From contig JAQULS010000013.1 in the NCBI GenBank assembly GCA_028749235.1, positions 1-36,699 of the forward strand: a stretch of 36,699 bases of DNA. The letters run 5' to 3'. Below, piece by piece: positions 24,084 through 32,087 of this stretch; position 1 is the first letter of the stretch; every line of letters begins with the position of its first letter. The notes under the pieces are model-generated. The model worked only from the letters and a program-made list of their open reading frames with translations. It was not told where the DNA came from and searched no databases. A program made the translations under genes and the position numbers. This DNA comes from Acidobacteriota bacterium. GTDB taxonomy: Bacteria > Acidobacteriota > Aminicenantia > Aminicenantales > UBA4085.

Positions 24084-25331
24084 TCAGAAGACACCCACGG
24101 CATCGAGCAGAAGCAGAATATTAAGGACGACGATCAAGCCGCCGATCGCGACAAGGGAGATACAATTCGCCTTGGTGTTGACGAACCGGCCCATGACCTT
24201 GCGTGAGGAGGTCAGGGCGATCAGGCTGAAGACGGTGATCGGGAGCTGGATGCTCAAGACCATCTGCGAGGCGACCAGCCCGTGGAAAACGTTGCCCAGC
24301 GGCAGGGAGGCGAGCAGGGCTCCCAGGATGGTGACGGCGGCGCCGGCCCGCGAGCGGTTGTCCTTCATGTCGTAGGACCTGCCGCAGCTCCCGGCGGTGA
24401 TCGTCGCTCCGGTCAGACCGGCCGTCACCGCGGCCGACAACCCTGCCGCGAGCAGGGCCACGGCGAAAACGATCCCGGCCGACTTGCCCAGAATGGGCTT
24501 CAGCATCGCCTCGGCCTGGGCCAGGTCGGTAACATGGATCCTATGAGCGAAAAAAGTGGCCACGGCCACCACGATCATGGCGCTGTTGATCATCCAGCCG
24601 ATGATCATGGAGGCCATGGTGTCGAACATCTCGAACTTGAGCTGGTGGCGGATGGTCTTCTCGTCCTGCAAGTCCCAGCGGCGGCTCTGGATGATCTCGG
24701 AGTGGAGGAAGATGTTGTGGGGCATGACGACCGCCCCCAGGACGCTCATCAATACGGGCATGGCGCCGGCCGGAATGACGGGGACGACCCAGCCGGCGGC
24801 GGCCGCGCCCCAGGGCACCCGGACCAGGGTCAGCTCATAGAGGAAGGCCAGGCCGACGAGGGAGACGAGCCCGATCAGCCAGCGCTCGAGATAGCGGTAG
24901 GAGTTTGTCTCCAGCATGACCAGGACGAAGACGGCGGCCAGGGCGGCCCCGATCTTGACGGGGATGTGGAAGAGCATGGCCAAGGCGATGCCCGAGCCGA
25001 GGATCTCGGCCAGGGCGGTCGATACGCAGGCGGCCATGGCCGAGAGGAGGACCAGGCGGCTGCCGGCCTTGGGGAAGTGGCGGGTAGCGGCTTCGGCCAG
25101 GCAAAGACCGGACGCGATGCCGAGGTGCGCCGCGTTGTGCTGGAGCAGGACGAGAAAGACCGTGGATAGGGTCACGATCCAGAGGATGTCGTACCCGTAG
25201 GCCGATCCGGCGGCGATATTGGAGGCCCAATTGCCGGGATCGATGAAGCCGACCGTGACCAGAAGGCCGGGCCCGATGTACTTGAGGATCTCGCGGGCCG
25301 GAAGCCTGAACCCGGATGGTTTAGTCGTCAT
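24084..25331 (-). CDS. Nramp-family divalent metal transporter (MntH-like)
   Basis: The 415-residue protein has eleven or so hydrophobic segments and both Nramp metal-site motifs: DPGN at residues 31-34 (VGFIDPGNWASNIAAGSAYG) and MPHN at 203-206 (VVMPHNIFLHSEIIQSRRW). Members take up Mn2+ or Fe2+ with protons across the inner membrane. The start codon overlaps the phosphoesterase stop by eleven bases (ATGACGACTAA), so the two are translationally coupled. The peptidase-like gene follows 40 bases later. I see no MntR or Fur box, and the gene has no promoter of its own that I can find. Confidence 0.93.
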   Translation of the reverse strand: MTTKPSGFRLPAREILKYIGPGLLVTVGFIDPGNWASNIAAGSAYGYDILWIVTLSTVFLVLLQHNAAHLGIASGLCLAEAATRHFPKAGSRLVLLSAMAACVSTALAEILGSGIALAMLFHIPVKIGAALAAVFVLVMLETNSYRYLERWLIGLVSLVGLAFLYELTLVRVPWGAAAAGWVVPVIPAGAMPVLMSVLGAVVMPHNIFLHSEIIQSRRWDLQDEKTIRHQLKFEMFDTMASMIIGWMINSAMIVVAVATFFAHRIHVTDLAQAEAMLKPILGKSAGIVFAVALLAAGLSAAVTAGLTGATITAGSCGRSYDMKDNRSRAGAAVTILGALLASLPLGNVFHGLVASQMVLSIQLPITVFSLIALTSSRKVMGRFVNTKANCISLVAIGGLIVVLNILLLLDAVGVF

Positions 25332-28023
25332 CGTCCTCCCCGGCCGGATGAGCCAGGACCGCCCAAGCGGGGTAGGGGACCGTACTCCCCTTGACCGAGT
25401 GCCAGAGAATGCGGTTCAAAACGTCCTCCGGGCAAGCGTCGATCTGCCGGAAGTTCAGCCGCGCCGATTGGACGGCCTGCTGGCGCAGGAGCTTGTCCTT
25501 GACCTCCGGAGGCGGCGGATTCAACTCGTCCAGCTGGATCTGGTTCGCCACCGCGTCGTAGGGCCGGAAGTCGGGCGTGTTCGTGAAGCAATCGGTCATC
25601 GGGATCGCGGCCGCGTCGAATTGATTCATCGGCGGCAGACCCAGGATCTGCTCGATCGTCCGCAGCAGGCTGACCGTGTTGTAGAACGTCGAAACGACTT
25701 CGCCCCGCTTGGTGTAGGGGCTGGCGATGTAGGCCGTGGTGCGGTAGCCGCTGACGTGGTCCCAGCCGTTTTGGGGATCGTCCTCGATGCCGAAGACGAC
25801 GGTATCCTTCCAGAAGCGGCTCTTGGAAAGGCCCTCCACGATGCGGCCGAAGGCCAGATCGTTGTCGGCGACGCAGGCGATCGGAATCGGCGAGCCTTCC
25901 TTCGTTCCGCTGGTATGATCGTCGGGCAGACAGACAAGGATGAGAGCGGGCATCTCGCCCTTCCGTTCAAACTCGGCCAGCTCCTTCAGGAAATAGTCGG
26001 CCCGGAATTGGTCGGAGACGGCCATGTTCCAGCCGACGGTCCGGCGGGCCAGGTACGGCCGCAGGGACTCGACCGCGGGCTCGCTCTCGTAGATGATTTC
26101 GCCCTGGGGGTCGTTCCGCTCGCGCCAGTTGGCCGTCCAATCCGGCTCGTCCTTGCGCGTGCGATCGGCCCAGCGGACCTGGTGCATGCCGAACTCGCCG
26201 TAGGAGCGCAGGCTTTTGCCGCGCCGGATGGCGTTGTCCCAGAGGAATCCGGTCGGGGCGTAGGCCAGGGCGTCGATCTCGTCCTCGCCCATGCCGTCGG
26301 GGTAGCTGCGGGGCCAGCCGCTGTAGGACCGCTCCATGTAGTCGGTGCTGAACGCGGTCGTCGACCACTGGTGGCCTTCGGCGCTCAAGATGCCGTTGCA
26401 ATAGGTGTTGTCGAGCAGGACGAAGTCGCGGACCATCTTGTGCTGGTTGGGCGTCACCCGCTCGCCGAAGAGGGTCAAGGCGGGATCGCCGTTTCCGTCC
26501 GCGACGTCCCCCAGCACCTGGTCGTAGGTCCTGTTCTCCTTGATCACGTATACCACGTGCTTGAACACGCTCGGCTCACCGATCCGCTCCGGCACCGGGC
26601 GGGCCGGTTGATCGGGCCGCGGCGGCAGGAAGGCTCCGGCGATCCGTTCGCGATGGTAATTCGTCCACACCGTCCGGGTCATCGCGGGCAGGGAGGCCGT
26701 CCGGGGCAGCGGGATGAGGGACAGGGAGCCGCGATACTGGTGGGTGTTGTATCCCGGCGCGTTGGTCGCCTTGTCCAGGCCCTTCTCTTCGGGCAGGACC
26801 TTGATGTTGGCGACGCAGAGCTGGCCGCGCCGTTCGTCGACGAGAACGGCTCCCGGCCACCAGCCGACCGGGATGAGGCCCAGAAGCTTGGAGGCCCGGC
26901 GCCTGGGGGAGAAGCGAATGACGGCCACGGCGTTTTGGGTCCCGTTGGCGACGTAAAGCGTTTTGCCTTGGCGGTCGAAGGCCAGGGCGTTGGGCGAAGC
27001 GCCGAAAAGGTCCGCCGGGCTGGCCTTGGCGCAGATCGTCTCGACGACCTCGTCGGCCCGGACATCGATGACGCTCAAGCTGTCGCTGGCCGCATTGGCG
27101 CAGACGACGTACCGCCCGCCGGGGGAGACGGCCAGGGCGGAGCTATGGAGCTGGACCAGGATCTCCTTGACCACCCTCCCGGAGGCCAGGTCGACGACGC
27201 TGACCGATCCCTCGTTGGCGATGAAGGTCTCCGGGTCGACCTTGACGACCGTGCCGCGGCCGGCCGGCCCGGTCACGTCCCCGGGCCCGGGGCGGCGTCC
27301 GCCCCAATTGCTGACGTAGGCCTTGCCCCCGACCAGGGCCACGTCGAAGGGGGCGACGCCGACGTCGACCAGCCGGAGAATGCGGCCGTCGGCGGCGTCG
27401 ATCTCGGCCAGCCGGTTGGACAGATTGAACGCGGCATAGATCTTCTTGCCGTCGGGAGAGACGGCCAAGCCGGAGGGGATTTCCTCCTTGCGGCGGGGCG
27501 CGTCCGCGGGCGGCAAGGCGAAGGAGACCAGGCCTTCGACCGTCCCGTCCGGCTCGACCCCGAAGACCTTGAGGCTGCCGTTGACGTTGCTCAAGTAGAT
27601 CCGCCGCCCGTCGGGGGAGAAGACCAGGCCGGTATAGCTGACCTGGCCCTTCTCGTCGGGCTTCAGGATGTTGGCCGAGGGAGCGTCCGGTTTGGAGGCT
27701 TCCGGCGGCTCGGCGGGAAGCGGGACGCGCTGGCGGATGACCCCCGTGGCGGGGTCGATCACGACGATCTCGTGCGTCCGGCCCGAGGTGACGAGAAGCT
27801 TCCCGTCGGGGCTCATGGTCAGGACGTGAGGCCTCATGTCGGGCAAGTCCACTTGCCGTCCCGCCGGGGTGACGATCTGTCCGCTGGGAAGCCGTCCCGC
27901 CCGGGCCGAGACGAGGCTCGGGTCCTGCCCGCCCGCGGGCGTTTGGGCCGCGAGAGCCAGCGCGGCTATGAATCCGAGAAGTGGAAGAAATCGAAGAGAC
28001 GGGCGTGAAGGGGAAGATGTCAT
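25321..28023 (-). CDS. Exported YncE-type beta-propeller plus phosphoesterase fusion
   Basis: The 900-residue protein has a signal peptide (to about residue 32), then a seven-bladed YncE-like beta-propeller (about 35-430) with repeats such as VSPDGKKIYAAFNLSNRLAE and VFSPDGRRIYLSNVNGSLKV. From about 480 it has an alkaline-phosphatase-superfamily phosphoesterase domain (PF04185): VKHVVYVIKENRTYDQVLGD, a central LDNTYCNGILSAEGHQW and a C-terminal VFGIEDDPQNGWDHVSGYRT with metal-ligand-like Asp and His. Proteins of this architecture are annotated as bifunctional YncE/alkaline phosphatase family; their substrates are mostly unknown. It acts in the periplasm and is the first gene of the minus-strand operon with Nramp, whose metal it might use. 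Confidence 0.92.
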   Translation of the reverse strand: MTSSPSRPSLRFLPLLGFIAALALAAQTPAGGQDPSLVSARAGRLPSGQIVTPAGRQVDLPDMRPHVLTMSPDGKLLVTSGRTHEIVVIDPATGVIRQRVPLPAEPPEASKPDAPSANILKPDEKGQVSYTGLVFSPDGRRIYLSNVNGSLKVFGVEPDGTVEGLVSFALPPADAPRRKEEIPSGLAVSPDGKKIYAAFNLSNRLAEIDAADGRILRLVDVGVAPFDVALVGGKAYVSNWGGRRPGPGDVTGPAGRGTVVKVDPETFIANEGSVSVVDLASGRVVKEILVQLHSSALAVSPGGRYVVCANAASDSLSVIDVRADEVVETICAKASPADLFGASPNALAFDRQGKTLYVANGTQNAVAVIRFSPRRRASKLLGLIPVGWWPGAVLVDERRGQLCVANIKVLPEEKGLDKATNAPGYNTHQYRGSLSLIPLPRTASLPAMTRTVWTNYHRERIAGAFLPPRPDQPARPVPERIGEPSVFKHVVYVIKENRTYDQVLGDVADGNGDPALTLFGERVTPNQHKMVRDFVLLDNTYCNGILSAEGHQWSTTAFSTDYMERSYSGWPRSYPDGMGEDEIDALAYAPTGFLWDNAIRRGKSLRSYGEFGMHQVRWADRTRKDEPDWTANWRERNDPQGEIIYESEPAVESLRPYLARRTVGWNMAVSDQFRADYFLKELAEFERKGEMPALILVCLPDDHTSGTKEGSPIPIACVADNDLAFGRIVEGLSKSRFWKDTVVFGIEDDPQNGWDHVSGYRTTAYIASPYTKRGEVVSTFYNTVSLLRTIEQILGLPPMNQFDAAAIPMTDCFTNTPDFRPYDAVANQIQLDELNPPPPEVKDKLLRQQAVQSARLNFRQIDACPEDVLNRILWHSVKGSTVPYPAWAVLAHPAGEDDDD

Positions 28024-28042
28024 GATGAAAACTCCGCCTCTT

Positions 28043-28071
28043 TATATAATCGAAACCCGGCCCGGATACAA
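28043..28071 (-). promoter_or_regulatory. Candidate promoter of the YncE-phosphoesterase operon
   Basis: On the minus strand TTGTAT (28071-28066), a 17-base spacer and TATATA (28048-28043) lie just before the ATG at 28023; a GGAG stretch sits between. The -35 is poor, so the assignment rests mainly on position and the T/A-rich -10. Confidence 0.45.
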
Positions 28072-28090
28072 TCGAAGAACGTCCCTGAAA

Positions 28091-28119
28091 TTGACCCCGG
28101 CTGCCGGATTGGCTAAGAT
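28091..28119 (+). promoter_or_regulatory. Promoter of the first methyltransferase gene
   Basis: TTGACC (28091-28096), 17 bases, and TAAGAT (28114-28119) give a good sigma-70 match in the space divergent to the phosphoesterase gene. Transcription would begin near 28126, which rules out the ATG at 28118 and supports ATG 28157. Confidence 0.6.
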
Positions 28120-28156
28120 GGCGGCGCGCCGCCGGCCGCCCGGCCCGGAGGCTTTC

Positions 28157-29284
28157 ATGGCCCAAATCGAAACCGATGCTTCCGCCTACGTCCTCGACCG
28201 GCTTTGCGGCCGGGGCCGTGTCCGGGTCCGGCTCGGCGCCGATGATCCGCCCGTTCTTTGGCTCGACGTCTACGCCTTCCAACCCCAGACCCACCCCGAA
28301 TTCCATCTCGGCTTCTGGAGCTTCCGGCTCGGTCCGGGGGAGCATACCCTCGATTTCCGTCTCGACGTCTCCGCCGTCTCCGCGGCGTCCGTCCGCGTCT
28401 TCCGGGATGGAGCGGAGCTTGAATCCGAGGGCGTCTGGTTCAATCCCGACTTCCAGGTTCCGCCCCTGCTGGACCTCCACTTCGCGCTGTGGCGGGAGGC
28501 GAAGCTCGTCTATCTCCGCCGCCGTCTGATCAAGGTCCCGGATCCGGATGTCCTGCGGCGCTTCGCCGGCCGCCAGTTTGATGGCGGACTCTACTCGCCC
28601 CGGGACACTTTCCTGGACCAGTTGTATCATTTCAAGCTGGGCGTCCTGCGGCGCTGGTTCAAGCATTACTACCGGGGCCGTGTCCTCGACGTCGGCTGCG
28701 GCCTGTCCCTGTTCACCCAGATTTCCGAGCCTTGGGCTTTCCGCATCACGGCCGGCGACCTCGTCCCCGGCCAGATCAAGGAACGCAAGCGGGAGCGCCC
28801 CGACTTTGACTGGGCGGTCTTCGACGCGGGGATCCTGCCCGTACGGAGCGCCTCCTTTGACGGCCTGTTCGCCGGCGAGATCCTGGAGCACCTGCTCGAT
28901 CCCGAAGCCGGCCTGCGGGAATGGAACCGGGCCCTCAAGCCCGGGGGCGTTCTCATCGTCACCACGCCCAACCGGGGCCGCCGCATCAACCTCCTGAACG
29001 GCGACGATTGGCCGTACAGTCCCGATCACCTGCGGGAGTTCAGCTTCGAGGAGCTCAACGGCGGGCTTTTGCCTCGGGCCGGCTTCCGTCCGATAAAAAA
29101 GAGAGGGATCTACCTCGAGCGCGACGTCCGGCGGGCCGAGTGGTGGTGGGAGGACGACCTGCAGCGGGAGGGCAATGTCCCCGCCAACCTGCCGCGGATG
29201 ATGAAGCTTTACCGCCGGGGCTACCGGTTCCCCCGCCGCTCCCTGGATCTCCTGACCGCGGCGCGCAAGGTCCGGGACCTCTAG
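28157..29284 (+). CDS. SAM-dependent methyltransferase with an N-terminal beta-rich domain
   Basis: ATG 28157 follows GGAGG (28147-28151) and lies downstream of the promoter. The 375-residue product has a class I methyltransferase domain from about residue 165: VLDVGCGLSLFTQI (motif I), FDGLFAGEILEHLLDPE and GGVLIVTTPNRGRRINLL. In front of it is about 100 residues of beta-rich sequence (for example PEFHLGFWSFRLGPGEHTLD) that I cannot assign; it could be a carbohydrate- or lipid-binding module. The C-terminal part carries WWWEDDLQREGNV and a basic helix (KLYRRGYRFPRRS). Its neighbours are another methyltransferase and sugar-nucleotide genes, so a role in surface glycan methylation is likely but inferred. 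Confidence 0.85.
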   Translation: MAQIETDASAYVLDRLCGRGRVRVRLGADDPPVLWLDVYAFQPQTHPEFHLGFWSFRLGPGEHTLDFRLDVSAVSAASVRVFRDGAELESEGVWFNPDFQVPPLLDLHFALWREAKLVYLRRRLIKVPDPDVLRRFAGRQFDGGLYSPRDTFLDQLYHFKLGVLRRWFKHYYRGRVLDVGCGLSLFTQISEPWAFRITAGDLVPGQIKERKRERPDFDWAVFDAGILPVRSASFDGLFAGEILEHLLDPEAGLREWNRALKPGGVLIVTTPNRGRRINLLNGDDWPYSPDHLREFSFEELNGGLLPRAGFRPIKKRGIYLERDVRRAEWWWEDDLQREGNVPANLPRMMKLYRRGYRFPRRSLDLLTAARKVRDL

Positions 29285-29295
29285 GCCCGCCCGCC

Positions 29296-30048
29296 ATGGC
29301 CGGCGACATTCATTACGATCCCGCCTTTTTCGAGCGGCTCCGCGCCTTGGAAGCCCGCAGCTTCTGGTTTCGGGCCCGCAACGCCCTGGTGGCCGAAGCG
29401 CTGGCCAAGATCTTCCCCGGGGCCCGCGACTTTCTCGATGTCGGGTGCGGAACGGGATTCATTCTGGAGGGCTTGGCTGCCCGGCGCCCGAGCCTGCGCC
29501 TGACGGGCGCGGATGTCTTCGGCGAAGCGATCGCCTTCGCCCGGGACCGTGTCCCCGGAGGGATGCTCGTCCGGGCCGACGCCCGGCGCCTGCCGTTCGC
29601 CGCCGCGTTCGACGCGGCCGGGGCCTTCGACGTGCTGGAGCACATCCGCGACGACGAAGCCGTCCTGGTCGAGATGCGGCGCGTCCTGCGGCCGGGCGGC
29701 GGGCTGCTTCTCACCGTCCCCCAGCACGCCCGGCTCTGGAGCGCGGCCGACGAGAGGGCCGGCCATGTCCGCCGCTACACGCGCCGGGACCTGGAGAGAA
29801 AAGTCCGGGCGGCGGGATTCGATATCGAGGCCGTAACGGGCTTCGTCAGCCTGCTTCTTCCGGCCCTGACGGCCGTCCGGTTATGGGAAAACCGCCGTCC
29901 TCGCACCGATACCCTGGCTTGTCTGGCGCCCCCGCGCCTTCTCGATGCCGCCTTCGCCGCGGCCATGGCGGCGGAACGGGGGCTGATCCGGCGCGGCATC
30001 CGTTTCCCGTTCGGCGGCTCGATCCTCCTGGCCGCCCGCCGGCGATGA
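29296..30048 (+). CDS. Class I SAM-dependent methyltransferase
   Basis: ATG 29296 lies eleven bases after the previous stop. The 250-residue protein has the class I methyltransferase signature FLDVGCGTGFILEGLA (about 42-57), the acidic second-strand loop LTGADVFGEAI, FDVLEHIRDDEAVLVEMRRV and GGGLLLTVPQHARLWSA. A hydrophobic patch near residues 180-195 (VTGFVSLLLPALTAV) and a basic C-terminus (LLAARRR) suggest membrane association, as in methyltransferases linked to polyprenyl-phosphate glycan synthesis. It is co-transcribed with the previous methyltransferase. The acceptor is unknown. Confidence 0.88.
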   Translation: MAGDIHYDPAFFERLRALEARSFWFRARNALVAEALAKIFPGARDFLDVGCGTGFILEGLAARRPSLRLTGADVFGEAIAFARDRVPGGMLVRADARRLPFAAAFDAAGAFDVLEHIRDDEAVLVEMRRVLRPGGGLLLTVPQHARLWSAADERAGHVRRYTRRDLERKVRAAGFDIEAVTGFVSLLLPALTAVRLWENRRPRTDTLACLAPPRLLDAAFAAAMAAERGLIRRGIRFPFGGSILLAARRR

Positions 30049-30054
30049 CCCCGA

Positions 30055-30084
30055 TTGTCGCCGGCCCGCGCCGCGTGGCATAAT
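30055..30084 (+). promoter_or_regulatory. Candidate promoter of the aminotransferase gene
   Basis: TTGTCG (30055-30060), an 18-base spacer and CATAAT (30079-30084). The expected start of transcription, about 30091, is only three bases before the ATG, which has no Shine-Dalgarno sequence; the mRNA may be leaderless. The same promoter form recurs at 33180-33209. Confidence 0.4.
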
Positions 30085-30093
30085 GGCCGAGTC

Positions 30094-31245
30094 ATGACGG
30101 ACCGCCCGAACATCCCCTTCAACCGGGCCTCCCTGGCCGGCCGCGAGCTTGCCTATATGCGCCAGGCCCTGGAGCGCGGCCACATCTCCGGCGACGGTGA
30201 ATTCAGCAAGCGCTGCCACGCCCTTCTCGAAAGGGAAACGGGGGCCGGGAAGGCCCTCCTGACCACCTCCTGCACCCACGCCCTGGAAATGGCCGCCCTC
30301 CTTCTCGGCCTGGCGCCGGGCGATGAGGTCGTCGTGCCGTCTTTCGCCTTCGTCACCACGGCCAACGCCTTCGTTCTGCGGGGCGCCCGGCCCGCTTTCG
30401 TCGATATCCGGCCGGACACGCTGAACATGGACGAGACAAGGCTCGAGGCCGCTCTGAACGACCGGACGAGGGCCGTCGTGGCCCTTCACTATGCCGGCGT
30501 CGGCTGCGCCATGGACGCGATCATGGATGTCGCGTCCCGCCGCCGCGGCCTGGCCGTCGTCGAGGACAACGCCCACGGGTTGTTCGGCCGCTATCAAGGC
30601 CGGCAGCTCGGGACTTTCGGGGCCATGGCCGCTTTGAGCTTTCACGAAACCAAGAACTTCACCTGCGGCGAGGGCGGGGCTCTGCTGCTGAACGATCCGG
30701 CCCTCTTCGAGCGGGCCGAGATCCTGCGCGAGAAGGGCACGAACCGGTCCCGGTTCTTCCGCGGGCAGGTCGACAAATACACCTGGGTGGACTTGGGTTC
30801 GAGCTACCTTCCCTCCGACCTGCTGGCCGCCTTCCTGCTGGCCCAGCTCGAGGAGGCCGCGACGATCCAAGCCCGGCGGCGGTCGATATGGCTCCGCTAT
30901 TTCGAGCGGCTCTCGCCCTGGGCCGAAAGAGCGGGCGCCCGTCTGCCCGTTGTCCCCGCCGGCTGCGAGTCCGCGTTCCACCTCTTTCACGTCCTTCTGC
31001 CGTCCCCGGAGAAGCGCGACGCGTTGATGAACGGCCTCAAGGAAAGAGGCATCCTGGCCGTGTTCCATTACTTGCCGCTCCATCTGTCTCCGATGGGCCG
31101 GTCTTGGGGATACCGGAAAGGGGACTTCCCCGTCAGCGAGGATATCAGCGGCCGGCTGCTCCGCCTTCCGTTCTACAATTCCCTCGAGTCGGCCGACCAG
31201 GAGCGCATCTGCGGCGAAATCGAGGATCTGACCCGGAGTTGGTAA
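30094..31245 (+). CDS. wecE: TDP-4-keto-6-deoxyhexose aminotransferase, DegT/DnrJ family (WecE/RffA type)
   Basis: ATG 30094 starts the conserved N-terminus (RPNIPFNRASLAGRELAYM). The 383-residue product is a PLP-dependent sugar aminotransferase: HALEMAALLLGLAPGDEVVV, the cofactor Asp in VVEDNAHGLFG (about 158) and the PLP-binding Lys187 in SFHETKNFTCGEGGALL. The sequence around these motifs, and HISGDGEFSKRCHALLE, match the WecE/RffA branch, which turns TDP-4-keto-6-deoxy-D-glucose into TDP-4-amino-4,6-dideoxy-D-galactose using glutamate. The acetyltransferase partner is encoded convergently downstream, so TDP-Fuc4NAc is a plausible product for O-antigen or capsule. The symbol is given by family resemblance. 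Confidence 0.85.
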   Translation: MTDRPNIPFNRASLAGRELAYMRQALERGHISGDGEFSKRCHALLERETGAGKALLTTSCTHALEMAALLLGLAPGDEVVVPSFAFVTTANAFVLRGARPAFVDIRPDTLNMDETRLEAALNDRTRAVVALHYAGVGCAMDAIMDVASRRRGLAVVEDNAHGLFGRYQGRQLGTFGAMAALSFHETKNFTCGEGGALLLNDPALFERAEILREKGTNRSRFFRGQVDKYTWVDLGSSYLPSDLLAAFLLAQLEEAATIQARRRSIWLRYFERLSPWAERAGARLPVVPAGCESAFHLFHVLLPSPEKRDALMNGLKERGILAVFHYLPLHLSPMGRSWGYRKGDFPVSEDISGRLLRLPFYNSLESADQERICGEIEDLTRSW

Positions 31246-31382
31246 CGGGCAGCGCCTTCGAAAATAAGGCTAGGCCCTCGCGATTTCGCCGTTGGCCGAC
31301 CATTTGCCGTTTTTATATCCCCCGAAGCAGGGTTTTTGTTCTTATCAGGAATCGAAAAGTCGGGGAGTTGGGATCTTGCTGA

Positions 31383-32087
31383 TCATTCGATCCGGGCCGG
31401 GCCGCCGGGGACGGGAAACCAGGCGTGGTAGACGTCCAGCGGATTGCGGAAGCGGAAGCCCAGAGAGGCGTAGAGGTTGACGATGGGGAGATTTCCGGCC
31501 GACACCGAGCTATGCAGCTCCGTTCGGCCGTGGTCGAAAAGATCGGTGAGGACGAGCGACCAGAGGGCCCGGGCCAGGCCTTGGCCCCGAAGCTCGGCGG
31601 CCATGGCGTGGAGGACAAGGACCGCGTCCTTCTCGCCGATGAATCCGGCCGGCCGGCCGTCATAAAGGAGGCCGTAGATCCGACCCTGGTCGTAAAGCTC
31701 CCGCAGCCATTGGTCGTAGCGGGCGTCGGCCCGGGCCTTGGCGATGGCCGGGTCGCGATGGTAGCGGCCGTGAAAGGCGCCATGGCCGATCCGGAAAAGG
31801 TCGGACCAGGCCATGTCGCGGACGAATCCGGCTTTGGCGTCCGAGACCGGCCGCAGATCGTTTCGGCTCCCCCATGGCTCGATCAGCGTGTCGCAGTAAT
31901 AAAAACCGGCCCGGCGGAGCGGCTCGGCGTCCGCCCGGAACGGAATCTTGGCCGTGAAGTGCCCGCCCGGGCCGGGCAGGAGCGACAGCCCCTCGGGATC
32001 GGGGGATGTCAGCTCATGGGTCGGGACGCCGAAGACGCGGGCGTCCCAGGGCGTTTCAAGCCAAGGCTTGGGCGTCGTCGTGTTCAT
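31383..32087 (-). CDS. GNAT acetyltransferase, WecD/RffC-like
   Basis: ATG 32087 begins the family's N-terminal element (LETPWDARVFGVPTHEL). The 234-residue protein has the GNAT fold with the acetyl-CoA loop in LVLHAMAAELRGQGLARALW (about 165-184, RGQGLA) and a C-terminal pair of strands (ELHSSVSAGNLPIVNLYASL, then FRFRNPLDVYHAWF). The layout matches WecD/RffC, which acetylates TDP-4-amino-4,6-dideoxy-galactose. That fits the WecE-type gene convergently encoded 137 bases away. Its start lies inside the glycosyltransferase gene (32-base overlap), suggesting coupled translation with that gene. Confidence 0.8.
   Translation of the reverse strand: MNTTTPKPWLETPWDARVFGVPTHELTSPDPEGLSLLPGPGGHFTAKIPFRADAEPLRRAGFYYCDTLIEPWGSRNDLRPVSDAKAGFVRDMAWSDLFRIGHGAFHGRYHRDPAIAKARADARYDQWLRELYDQGRIYGLLYDGRPAGFIGEKDAVLVLHAMAAELRGQGLARALWSLVLTDLFDHGRTELHSSVSAGNLPIVNLYASLGFRFRNPLDVYHAWFPVPGGPARIE

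Noticed and set aside
25219-28008. 929-residue plus-strand open frame opposite the phosphoesterase gene
   Set aside because: It mirrors the real minus-strand gene through GC-rich codon bias and has no recognisable domain or ribosome site.
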